Shown here one piece after another: positions 46,921 through 57,256 of a stretch of 64,000 nt of DNA. The notes below the pieces were generated by a model. That model saw nothing but the letters and a program-made list of their open reading frames with translations, had not been told where the DNA came from and searched no databases. A program made the position numbers and the translations under genes. Source of the DNA: Rostratula benghalensis (lineage: Eukaryota > Chordata > Aves > Charadriiformes > Rostratulidae); NCBI GenBank assembly GCA_013399305.1, contig VXAI01000049.1:2427965-2491964 (forward strand). Reading direction: 5' to 3'. Positions within the stretch are counted from its first letter, which is position 1. Every line of letters starts with the position of its first letter.

Positions 46921-49350
46921 TTGGTAGGAAGCTCTGCAATCCCAGCAGTGGACAACAAATATCAGACACCGCAAGTGCTGCGGCTTTGGGAGGAAGGGGA
47001 GAGCTCAGGGGTCTGGCATTGGGGCAAGAAGTTCTAGAAGAGGAAAGCTGAGCAAACTTTCTAATTCATATTGAATGTGATGTTCATGGTATGAAGTAAT
47101 CCTGTTGGCCGGGTTGGGTCAAGTGTCTGGGTCTTGTTCTTCCTCATCCCTGCACCTGGCTAGATCAAAAATACTGAGACCATGAAACCCTTATACTATA
47201 CCTGGCTATAAAGTAAATATTTCCACAAATTCAGATGGTAGAGTCTTTTAAAAATGCAGTTTTCCCTAGCATCAGAAGAGATCTTGCTGAAAACTAAAAT
47301 TACTGAAAGATAAATTACTCCTGTGTCCTGGTTTGAGCAATTCAAGATTAAGTCAGGAAGGTCCTGATGAGAGAGGCTGCCCTCCCATAGGTACTGAGCC
47401 TTTTCTCTATTTCTACATGTATGTTATTTTATCTTAGTTAATTTCTAAATGGCAGAACAATGAAAGAAATTCTCTTCAACACCCTCAGTGTGAAATTCTG
47501 GGATATCTGTTGCAGAGCATTGGAAAGGTTGGTCATTATTCATGCGTATTAGAAACCTGTTATCTTGCAAGTCCTCTGAAATTATCCTTCCTGAGTGCTT
47601 TCATGATCTTAGGCATCTTTTAAAAGCTGATTTTCTTAGTATTCAATAGGAGAAGACTCTGATTACAGTGCATAAGGGCTTCTGAAGAAATGAATCTTTG
47701 AACGTAGCAAAGAACATAAGAGACCATGAAAACTAACTTAGTTGAATTTTTTTTCAATATACTATGAAATGTTTGTTTTCAACTAGTTGCCTTTCTTGTA
47801 CTGTTTTTATAAATAGCATCCTTGTCTCTGCATGGCCCTGCTGTACACAGCTCAGTCAGTATAATCTTAATCTCTCAAAATTTTAAATTTCTGCCTTGGA
47901 AGCAGCCAAAGTCCAAATAAAACTGGAAATAAATCTAGAGAGGTTTGTAGCTCTGGGTGCTGCATTCTTTGTTTATTCTAAGCTGATCTTCTGTTTTTCT
48001 TGGTGATGTGTGGGTTTGTATGATGTAGCATAATTATGTGTCCTTTCAGAAGAGGAAAAAAAAATCAGTTCTCCTTTCCTAATTAGAAAATTTAATTTTA
48101 AACTTCATTCTTTACTTATAAATACTGTATTTGTTTTAAAGGAAGTACTTTTGATAGCGTTTCCTCAAACAAAAAGCGCATGATCCTTGGATAATGTGGT
48201 GGTGGGTGAGCATCCAAGACCGATGTAAAATTTTTTTGGAGCTGGGATAATATAAAAAGAAACAAGGTGAGTGATTATAAACCCTTCCCAGATTACTCTG
48301 TTTGGAGGAGCACAACTCTGCATCTGCAGGCTCGCAGGCTTCCTGGGAGCAAGCCTCTGCTCCAGCGCTGCTGGGAAGGGGAACATAGTGCTGCTGGAGG
48401 AAGCTGTTGGCTGGAGTGGCAGGGATCCCTGGGGTTCCCTGAGGTCCAAGAGACATCCCATGGCTGTAGCACCTTCAGGGAAAGGAGAAGTATAAAACCC
48501 AAGGTTCTTTGCTGTGCGTGGCGCAGCGCAGCATCAACGTGTGCATCTGCCATGCCCTGTGAACCTGCCAGGGCCTCTCTGGTGGTGTGGCACCATAGGT
48601 GTTCCCCTCTTGTTTGGGGAGGGAATCTCTGGCAAGAAGGAGTGATCTTCAGATGTGAACACAGCATGGGTGTCGGTATTTAAATTAGAAGCACACACCT
48701 GTGCATTATGGCATTTCCTAGAAAATACTTACTATTAGAAATGTTAATTGGGAAAATTATACCAATAGCACAGAGGAGGAGAATTAATTTCCATGGTAAA
48801 AGAGGGGAGGAAAGAAGAGCTTGTTTCAAAGTGCGTACTCCCCCTACTCCATCGCCCACCCCTTCCCAGGCTCTTTAAAGATAGTGTCTGCTGGAAAGCC
48901 CATCTGCTGAGGAGAAGCTGAGCGAGAGCGGTGTATCGCAGTGTGTCGTTGGTGTTGCTGAGCTCAGTACCTAGAGCCAGGCTCCCTAAATAGCTACAAG
49001 CAGCATCTAAAAAGGGGAGGATTCTGCAGGCTGTGGGGTCACAGCCCCAGCCTGGCTGTGACTCTTCATCCCTTGGTAGAGTTTGGGTTTCCCACTGGTG
49101 TGAACATCCCAGCAAGGGACACTGCTGTTGAGCTGGAGGGCGTCTGGAGAGTGGGGCAAGGGATAGCATAACATAGCACCTTCCCATCCTCTTCACGCTC
49201 CTGCTCTCCCTTCCTGTGTTTCTTTCCAGTGATGCTGCCTTGTTCTCTCTTGCTGCCCAAGCAAACGCCTGTATTTTTAGGATAAAAATTGTATGTGTTG
49301 TTTACAATAGCCTTCAGGAGCATAGCTAGCAGTAACAGGCTAAAATAAAG
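46921..49350. other. Unique intronic sequence, one weak LTR-like start
   Basis: At 47324-47340 tgtcctggtttgagcaa resembles the first bases of several bird LTRs, but I cannot follow it further with confidence. Otherwise AT-rich unique DNA; the frames at 48136-48683 overlap on both strands and look like chance. Confidence 0.45.
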
Positions 49351-49351
49351 C

Positions 49352-49546
49352 GAAGGAGGTGCTAGGTTGAATATCAGGAAATGTTTCCCAGTAGTGGGAT
49401 CTAATAGACTCTGGTATTATCTCTCATCACTTCAGTCATTTGCAAACTGGACTGGACAAAGCACTTGAAAATGCACTGTAGGAATGGCCCTGCATTAGCA
49501 GAGGGATGGATAAGATCACCTCATAAATCTCTTTCATCTCTAATTT
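49352..49546 (+). mobile_element. Old CR1 LINE 3' fragment (sense, diverged)
   Basis: The order ggttgaatatcaggaaatgt, gactctggtattatctct, aactggactggacaaagcac, ttgaaaatgcactgtaggaa, cctgcattagcagagggatg, ctttcatctctaatttgttc follows the 3' part of an older CR1 type, with clear divergence and loss of the clean terminal repeat. It is therefore probably older than the other CR1 copies here. Confidence 0.75.
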
Positions 49547-49653
49547 GTTCTGCTGTTCTCTGGATTTGCTTATCTCCTGCAGATTTGAGGGCAGAAGCAG
49601 ACTGGTCAGGCAATTTGTGCTTTCTAGAGCTTATTTCAATGAGTGTGTTTATG

Positions 49654-49713
49654 TAGGATCTCAAAGCGCACTTTACAAACGCTAATTAAGCCTCCCAGCT
49701 TAGTAGAAAGTAT
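49654..49713 (+). mobile_element. Ancient MIR-type SINE fragment (MIR1_Amn-like)
   Basis: The run aggatctcaaagcgcacttt, acaaacgctaattaagcctc, ccagcttagtagaaagtatt follows the recognisable core of the amniote MIR family (aggatctcaaagcgctttacaaa...taattaagcctca...gtagg.aagtatt). About 60 bases survive. It sits about 108 bases after the old CR1 fragment. Family assignment is from memory. Confidence 0.7.
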
Positions 49714-50424
49714 TCCTTGTGCCCTGTATCCAAGCTGTTTGTTTCCACATCATGCAGCGTGCTCCGTGCTGCAGGTTGACCTTCCCAGAGGGCTCTGGCT
49801 CCAGCTCCGGGATGGATGGCCACTTGCCAGCCCGTCTTGCTTTGAGCCCTTTCTGCAGGTCACTGGCTTTGCTTTTCCAAGTCTGCTTTGCCCGGCTGGT
49901 AGGGGCCAGGGAAGCTGCAACTCTGCTGCTGTAGGAAGCGATTGCAAAGGGGTTTGCCTTTGTGAAAACACTCGGGTGAGCAGCTGAAGGAAAGTCTCCC
50001 GGTGAACAATTTCTTTGGCTTCCACAGAAACTGATGTTCTTCCTTCGACCAGTTTACATGTTGCAGTTGTAACTGGTAGCTCAAAAACTCCCAGCCTGAG
50101 TCAATGTAAACCAGGAATAACAGAATATATTGCGTTGGCTTGTTGCTTAAACGAGAAAAATCAATGAAAAATAATGCCACAGTGGTGCATCCCCAGTAAT
50201 CATTCTTCTTGAGAAAAAATCAAAACAAAACAAGTTGTGCCAATCTTGAGAATGGGGTTTTATAAACAAGGTTGTAAAAGAAGGAAAAACAAACGGAATA
50301 AACAAGCTCTACTGCTTTCTTTCCTGGGCTGAGTAAAGATGTTGATATGAAACTGCAATGAAGAACTGCATGACGTTTATGATGCTTTGCCCAAATAATC
50401 TCTGCTTATTCAGTACAGGAAACT
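49714..50424. other. Unique intronic sequence, no gene seen
   Basis: Overlapping chance frames at 49643-50180 occur on both strands. No recognised product or repeat. Confidence 0.5.
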
Positions 50425-50475
50425 AGAATCATTTGGGTTGGAAGGGACCTCTAGTGGGTCTTAGTCAACATTGAC
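50425..50475 (-). mobile_element. CR1 LINE 3'-terminal scrap (antisense)
   Basis: The segment agaatcatttgggttggaag followed by ggacctctagtgggtcttag is the reverse complement of a CR1 3' terminus. Only about 50 bases of similarity remain. Confidence 0.7.
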
Positions 50476-51185
50476 CTGACTTGTAAAAGTTCCTGTAACC
50501 GTTACTGTCGTATTTTTGGTTAAATTGTCTTGAACTGTTAAGCTTATTGTAGACCAAGAGTACAAGTATTGTTACTGTAGCATAAGAATGTGTAGAAAGC
50601 AGAAATTAAAGCCTGATACTAATTTAAAAAACCCAAACTGTTTTTAAAAAGTTAATATAGCCTATAATTTCCCATAATAGAAGGGATTTCTGTCATTTAG
50701 CGTCTAAAGTAGCCTTTTTGCAGTCTTGCTCTAAGGAATTAGAATGTCAGTGTCAAAATAAACCAAGCTGCTCTCATAATCTTGTATTTGTTGTGTATAA
50801 ATTCAAATGAGAAAACTGTTAAATGGGACCATTTATAATGAGATTTGAGATACCCTATGGCTCTCACTTGGAGACAAGTGACCTTTGTCTTTTTTGGGGC
50901 TGCGTTACAGCATGATGTAGATTTAATAGATGTGTGCAGAGACCTGGCAGTAAATTGGGGTGTGTGTGGAAGAGGTGCTTGATGCCTCTTGCTCTACATA
51001 TTTTTGAAATCATCACACTTGAGACTGAAATGCCTGTCTATTTGTGTGGTTTTTGTAACCATGCCTCCTTTCTCCTTTGGATGGCTTTGTCATTCATTAG
51101 TAGGAATTATTAAACAGTCACAAAACACTAAAGAGAAAGGGAAAAACCCGTACACTTTGCTTGGGAACACTCTCTGTGTTGCATA
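50476..51185. other. Unique intronic sequence, no gene seen
   Basis: AT-rich unique DNA without a recognised repeat, splice-bounded frame or motif cluster. Confidence 0.5.
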
Positions 51186-51189
51186 AAGC

Positions 51190-51465
51190 TCTGACAAGAT
51201 CAAGCCTCTAATTAAATTATCTGGCACGTGGACAATTCTGTTCCGAGATCCGCTGAGCTAATGTGTAGCCATTAGCTCATACAGCCACCAAATCAGAAGT
51301 ACCAAAGAGACAATTTACATAGGGCCACAGCGTGTTTTAAAAAAAATTCTGGTGAGTTGTGAAGCCTGTAATGTTAATTGCCAGTTAGCACATTGTAATT
51401 GCTGTAATTATTTGCAAGTAAAATGATGTAAGGGACTTAACATCGTACTTTTCTTAACACTTCAC
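51190..51465. promoter_or_regulatory. Candidate conserved noncoding block with homeodomain-type sites
   Basis: A high-complexity AT-rich stretch with TAATTA cores at 51209-51214 and 51405-51410, a CACGTG E-box at 51225-51230, and several TAAT/ATTA words (atgttaattgccagttagca, cattgtaattgctgtaatta). It looks like a deeply conserved enhancer in a developmental gene intron. This is inferred from motif texture; conservation cannot be measured here. Confidence 0.3.
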
Positions 51466-54400
51466 ATGTTGGTGATCGACTAAATCTCCCACTTAGAGTT
51501 TTGCTGGTTATTTTAAGAACTTGACAGCCACTTGCTGAAGCCTGAGCTCATCTGCAAGCTTGCTGTTCTGCCTGTTGTCTTCAACACTGAGCGGGGGCTC
51601 TCTAAAGTCTTTACTTTTTTTTTTAAAAAAAAGGCAATAAAATAATAACTGTGAATGTCTGCCGCTGACCAGCGAGAGCAGAGCCAGCCCTGCAGCTGGC
51701 CCCACTGGAGCCCAGCTGGGAGAGAGCCCTCAGCACAAATTGCCAGCCCGTTGCCTCCCACCGCCACACCGTGGAAGTGGGCCAAAAGCTCCTCCGTATG
51801 GGATTAAAGGGATGGGTAATAGATTAAAGATCAAAAATGTTAATTAAGAAATGGTCTTTTCTAATAAGATGCCTTCAAGGGCACGGTACCAAAAAATAAT
51901 ATATATGAGGCAATATCTAATTTTTGGCAACAGTGCTGGGGTTGTAATGAAGCTGGAGCATGGGGGTAAGGGGAGAGAGAAGGAAGGGATGCCTCCTGTT
52001 CGTGGCATCTCCTTCAGAAGGGGTAAATCAATTAGCAATAAAAATGCAAGCCTCCAAATCAGAATGACATTACTCTGAATTCTACTGAACAAGGTGTGGA
52101 TTTAGATGTACGTGCTTTAGCTTGGTGTTTCCTTGAGGATAAGTTGGCAGTTTGTGACAGATAAAGGATTCCTTCAGCTTAGTAGTATTTAAGCAGCAGC
52201 GTTGTAATTTGGCTGAAAATAACCACTCTTTGATGCATCTGAAGTGAATCCATGCAATGTATTTTCCTGACACAATTTTCTAGGTGTAGGAAGTTCGGCA
52301 CCTTTGTTGCTGGATTGAAACTACGTTTGAGGAAAGGCTTATTTCCTTCCCTTCAGAAGCGGGAAGAGCCACAGCTCTGAGCTCTCATATTCCAGGCTCC
52401 TGCAGCGGGGAGAAGTTTGTGTTTTAGAAATGAACTGATAGGCAAGTGTTACTTTTGTGTTTCAAACCCAAAAGGTGCATTTGAGAGCTGTTAAATTTAT
52501 TGTGTCATTATAACTAAAGGAAACACGCTTGTTCTTAAACTGGACTGTTCTAGTTGTGACTCCACTGTTAGGTTTGCTTAGTGAACTCATTGAAGCTCCA
52601 AAAGGAAAATGCAGAACTTGGTGCTTCTCCTTTCTGTGGGATGATGGGATTTCACGTCCCCTTTCACCCCCACTTTTCACCTTAATGCTGAAAGCTGCAG
52701 TAGTTCTGGACAAGTTATTAGTGTAAAATAGAGGGACCCTAAAGGCAATTTCTTCCCTCTTGCTTGGAAGTGTTTGCGTGGGTAAAGAAAAAGCACTGGT
52801 GAGGTGAGGCTCTCTACCTAGCGTGGGTATGTGCATGTTTTAAGGCTCTGCCTGTTGTTTGAACCAAAGCTGGGGAGAATTCTCAGTTTGAGAAATATGG
52901 TGGGAAGGCGCTTGCCAGTCGCGTGTCCCTGTGTGTGCATGGCGAGCTGGAGCCCACTGCTGCAGCCTGGCAGGAAAACACCCTCCTACGATGGTCTGAA
53001 ACTTAAATTTGTTGGGTCTCATTTAATTGAGAGGAGGTTCACAGCACAAGGGGCTGGGCATGGTGTAGATTTGTGCTTATTAGTGGTACTTAGCTTTGAT
53101 GGGGGCTATAGGAAACTTACATGCCACTAAATTCCCGTGCCCTAATTTTCTCAGATAAGTGAACACAAATGGAGATAGCGGTTATTTTAATCCAAAGAAA
53201 GAAAATTGGAGAACTGTTTCTTATCCAAGGACTTAAGTCAGATCTTTTTGCAGTTCATAAATGTATTGTTGTGATGGACTGAGTGCATCTTTACTCAATT
53301 TCAGTTATGTTTTTTGTTAAAAGAAATGTGTAACTCGGGCCTGAATTAGCTTTCTCCCGAGAAGGGCTATGCCAAGCTGTTCTTGATGACACTCCAAGGA
53401 GATAAAACTGTAGCAACAGAAAGATCATTGCCTTTTTCTTTATTATGAAGTTCCTTTAATAATCTCAAAGCCATTTTATACTGGGTGATTTTGAAGACAG
53501 TGTTCTGAATTGAAGTTTTCTTCTGCTTAATTTTTTAAATATTCAAAAAAAAGATGTACGTTGTCTGCCTGTCTCCAAGTGTCGATAGGGAAGGCTTCCC
53601 CTTTGCATTGTTGACTTAATCAAGTAGGTTGTATTAACAGAAAACTGGTCAGTTTGTAACACTGCCATTAATTTCTGCGGAATGCCTGTCCCATATAAAG
53701 CTTGGAATTTCAACTTTAATAGTAGTTCATGTTGTGCTCTTTCTGTTTAGTACACGAGTCCAGGTGACCCTTTATCCTGTTAAATGAGTGAGAAATGTTC
53801 CATATAAAAAGCATGTGGCTTCTCATTCTTGACCATATTAAACAAAATACATTTATCACTAAATTTCCACATCCAGGAAGCATATACAAAATTAGCAGGG
53901 TTAGGCTGCTATAACTGAGAGCAGCTTTTAGCCTATAATCTTATGAAAAAAAGGTTGTGCAGTAAAAATGTATTTTTCCTGATGAAAAAACTGCAGGCTG
54001 AAACCTTGCGTAAGTTAGCTAATAGCCAGATTGGTAAAACATTTTCTGGAAAGGATGTTGCGGAAATCCTCGTTTTTTTCTTCTTTTTTTCTGTAGATAC
54101 TATGAGTGTAGACAGCTGCAGTGTTGAAGTCATGAGGACTATCACCTCTGTGAATGCTCTTTGAATTTCTGGGTTTTTGTTGTGACAAGCAAGGGCAGAT
54201 GCTTCTGTGTATCAGAATTAAATTCTGCTTCATTTTTCACCCTTACTTCCCAAAAAAGCGGTGCTCAGTGTCTATGGTGTTTTGTGTGTGAAATTGAAAT
54301 AAGAATTGGTGTTGCTCTTCCTCCAAAATGCCTTATAAAAACTGGTGAATTTTTAGGGCTTTTTAATATACTGAGGTTGTAAACCTGTTGTATTTCAAAT

Positions 54401-54675
54401 GGCTTTCTGAGTTGCAGAGAAAGCCACAGATGTACCACAGGCACTGGAAGTGTGGCGGAGCCATCAGTGAACTATTAAATGAGAAAACACATCATAAGAG
54501 TTAAGTGATTTTTAGCTTGGTACTGTAATGAAATATTTTAAGACTGTATCTGGTTAATGAACATTGTGGCCAGACTGCATAATTGACCAAAGATGTAGGA
54601 AGTGGAAGTGCTTTAAAATAGGCTCCTAGCTGTAAACTGGGTGGAAGGGTCCCAAAGCAAACCCCAATCCCTCTT
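51466..54675. other. Unique intronic sequence, no gene seen
   Basis: Mostly AT-rich unique DNA with a T9A8 run near 51617-51633. No repeat family or coding segment recognised. The frames at 52462-52836 (-) and 52831-53130 (+) look like chance. Confidence 0.5.
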
Positions 54676-54680
54676 TCCAT

Positions 54681-54710
54681 GGGGCTGGGGGGAGCAGGGG
54701 AGATGTGGGG
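54681..54710 (+). other. Potential G-quadruplex motif
   Basis: G-tracts at 54681-54684, 54687-54692, 54697-54700 and 54707-54710 are separated by loops of 2, 4 and 6 bases, fitting the G3+N1-7 rule on the transcribed strand. Confidence 0.75.
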
Positions 54711-54879
54711 CTGTGGGTGCGGTGGCCATGCCCACGCGTGTGGCTGTTGAGAAAGCTGCTTTGTAGAATGAAGTTCTCAAGTACACATCTTCTCATTTGT
54801 CAGCAACTAAAATGCAAATTCAATAATTTGAGGAAAAAAAAATATATTTGGGACCGGGCCCCTACAAAGAAATGTGCCT

Positions 54880-55090
54880 TTTAAAAATGGGTAATTTGTT
54901 GTTATTACTACTTTCTACCTAGTGCAGAGTACACAGGGAATGGGGCCGCTAAAGAGTGTATCAACTAAATTAGGGTTAATTAGAAGTTCTCCCAAATAGC
55001 TGGTGCTTCATCAGCAACAAAGCAGCGTGCAAATAAATCTAATTTCTCTTCAACAAAACTCCTCACAAGCTTAATTACAACAGCAACAAT
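54880..55090. promoter_or_regulatory. Candidate conserved noncoding block
   Basis: High-complexity sequence with homeodomain-like words (ttagggttaattagaagttc, gtgcaaataaatctaatttc, caagcttaattacaacagc) and no simple repeats. Enhancer-like texture only. Confidence 0.25.
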
Positions 55091-55914
55091 ATCTGGACCC
55101 TTACCTCCCCCCACTCTTTTTGTTAGTGGGAGGAGGACATTGCAAGCTGTATCTGGTGAGGGTTATCCAGAGCAGTCCAGAGCTGTGCCTTTCGCAGGTG
55201 TCCTTCGAGACTGAGGAAGAAGTGGAGGAACTTTCAGTGTGTCTGGAAGAGTCTAATTAAGGTAGTTCATAAGAAATGTGAAAAGCAGAAAGCACCGATT
55301 GAAAGGAAAAAAAAAAATCAGCTCTGCATTCTGGAGAGACTTCTGTTAATTGCATAAAGTATTTGCACTACTTGGATTTATTTGTCATCTTAATTTCTAC
55401 CCCTTCATTGGCCAGCAGAAATCTGTAACTAGGGGTTTTATGTGTCCATTTGTTTTTTACCATCTGCTATCGTTCTCCTCGTGGCAGATCCGAGGGCTCT
55501 GGCAGTTCTCTGGCTGTACCACAGGGCTGGCTGCTGCTCTCACGCTCGGGACCTGCCCAACGAGAGGAGCGGCCGAGGGAGACAAGGTTTTAAAGTCACT
55601 TCAGCTTTAACTCTTTTAAACGCCTTTTCACACTTTCTTTGCCATGTAGGGCTAAAAGAAAGAACGCAGGAAGGTCTTAAGAGACAGCGTTACAGCTGCT
55701 GAAAGGATGACCATGCTGGAGAACCGCTGCAGCTCCCGGCTCAGCCCAGGGATAAGTGGCTGAACAACTCTTGCCAGAAATCAGTTATTGCAGGGAAAGC
55801 ACAAACACGGGTGCGGGCTTCAGCTGGGTGCAGAAGTGCTCCACCGAGGGCTCATTCAGAGGGATTAACTTATTTCATTTAGTGCTTGATTCACTGTCCT
55901 CTATGATTTTTTTT
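55091..55914. other. Unique intronic sequence before the assembly gap
   Basis: A short acidic open stretch near 55190-55259 (reading VSFETEEEVEELSVCLEESN before a stop) was noticed but does not match ZNF423. Otherwise nothing recognised. It ends in a T8 run that meets the gap. Confidence 0.5.
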
Positions 55915-55960
55915 NNNNNNNNNNNNNNNNNNNNNNNNNNNNNNNNNNNNNNNNNNNNNN
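55915..55960. other. Assembly gap, 46 N
   Basis: Forty-six undetermined bases directly after a T8 run. The true gap length may differ. The 88-codon frame running through it (55756-56022) includes undefined residues and should not be used. Confidence 0.98.
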
Positions 55961-55964
55961 TTCT

Positions 55965-56205
55965 ACTGAAGGCAACGCATTCCTTATTACGCGGTGTCAC
56001 GTTTCAGCCGATCCCAAATTAATAAATGAGCAGCAGCAGAATAGCATGCAGCACAATTCTAACAGCATGAGCTGCACAGAAGTATATTTCACTTAGCTCC
56101 AATTTAAATACTCTGCTTTGCTCGATTTAATTATGTGGAATTACCGAATTAATGGCTTTGTCAAGTGAAACGTGTAGCACTTCAGAGTTCAGTATTAAGG
56201 AAAGA
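55965..56205. promoter_or_regulatory. Candidate conserved noncoding block
   Basis: A dense array of TAAT/ATTA words with a TAATTA core at 56128-56133 (ctcgatttaattatgtggaa, ttaccgaattaatggc), plus ccaaattaataaatgagcag. No simple repeats. It sits just right of the gap. Enhancer-like texture only. Confidence 0.25.
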
Positions 56206-56827
56206 AAGGAGAAAGGAAATTTCAGGTACATTAATTTTTGCATGTGAGCTTGTGTTAAACACAAACTGAAATATAACTGAGCCCGCAGCCCAAAATCACA
56301 TTGTGTTTTAAAACCTGGGAAAAAGAACGAGCAGAAAATGTCAGGAATTTTTTTTTTTAGTTGTTCTGCAAATTTGGTTTCCCTGTTGGCTTGTATTAAC
56401 CTCTTGTGTGTATCTGCAGGGTGAGAGGTGTGTGTTTGTGCAGTAGGGGCTGGACACAGTCACACGTAGGTAATGGGTTTTTTGCAGAATCTGATGCTTC
56501 TCTAATAGCTGTGGCCACCTGTTAAATCCCTTTTCCATCCTGCTTGATACAAGACTTACAGACTTTCCTCTTTTTTTTGGTTGAGAATCTTGTTAAGTTA
56601 ATGAATGTGGAAAAAAGGCAACTGAATTCCTTGGCTGGGGTCTGGATACCTGCATGAGGACATCATACCCAGCCCGGTGCTGGTCAGACAGAGATGCACA
56701 TGTGTAACGAGACCTGGGGGTAACATTTCTGAAAGCTTAGAAACCCTACTCTTCTGAAGCCATTTAGACACAAACGTGCCTAACTCTAGTTTGCAATTTC
56801 ATGGGGGTTTGCTACAGTTTGTTGCCA
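56206..56827. other. Unique intronic sequence, no gene seen
   Basis: Unique DNA with a T10 run at about 56350. No gene or repeat recognised before the CR1 at 56828. Confidence 0.5.
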
Positions 56828-57256
56828 TTCACAGAATCACAGAATGCTATGGGGTTGGAAGGGACCTCTGGAGATCATCTAGTCCAACCCCCTGCCACAT
56901 CAGGGTCACCCGGAGGAGGTCCCACAAGAACGTGTCCAGGGGGCTTTGAATGTCTCCAGAGAAAAAGACTCCACCACCGCCCTGGGTCTCCTGTTCCAGG
57001 GCTCTGCCACCCTCACAGCAAAGTTTTTCTTCATATTTAGATGGAACTTCTTATACACAAGTTTGTGCCCATTTCCTCTTGTCCTGTCCCTGGCCACCAT
57101 TGAAAAAAGACTGGCCCCATCCTCCTGACACCCAGCCTTTGGGTATTTAAAGGCGTTGATCAGATTCCCCCTCAGTCTTCTCTTCTCCAGACTAAGAAGA
57201 CCCAAATGCCTCAGCCTCTCTTTGTAAGAGATATGTTCTAGTCCCCTCATCATTCA
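56828..57256 (-). mobile_element. CR1 LINE, truncated 3' end (antisense)
   Basis: Read on the minus strand, it ends in the CR1 terminus (plus strand: cacagaatcacagaatgcta, tggggttggaagggacctct, ggagatcatctagtccaacc). Moving right come cagggctctgccaccctcac, tgcccatttcctcttgtcct, ggtatttaaaggcgttgatc, agtcttctcttctccagact and ttgtaagagatatgttctag. About 430 bases, with a clear octamer-like 3' end. Its coding part is lost; the 115-codon minus-strand frame is the noncoding tail. Confidence 0.95.

Noticed and set aside
55190..55259. Acidic open stretch VSFETEEEVEELSVCLEESN after a cag-like acceptor.
   Set aside because: It resembles the acidic part expected of the next ZNF423 exon only in composition. 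It ends in a stop with no donor, and the expected DED run and C2H2 finger are absent.
55756..56022. 88-codon open frame across the N gap.
   Set aside because: It exists only because N's are read through; it contains undefined residues.
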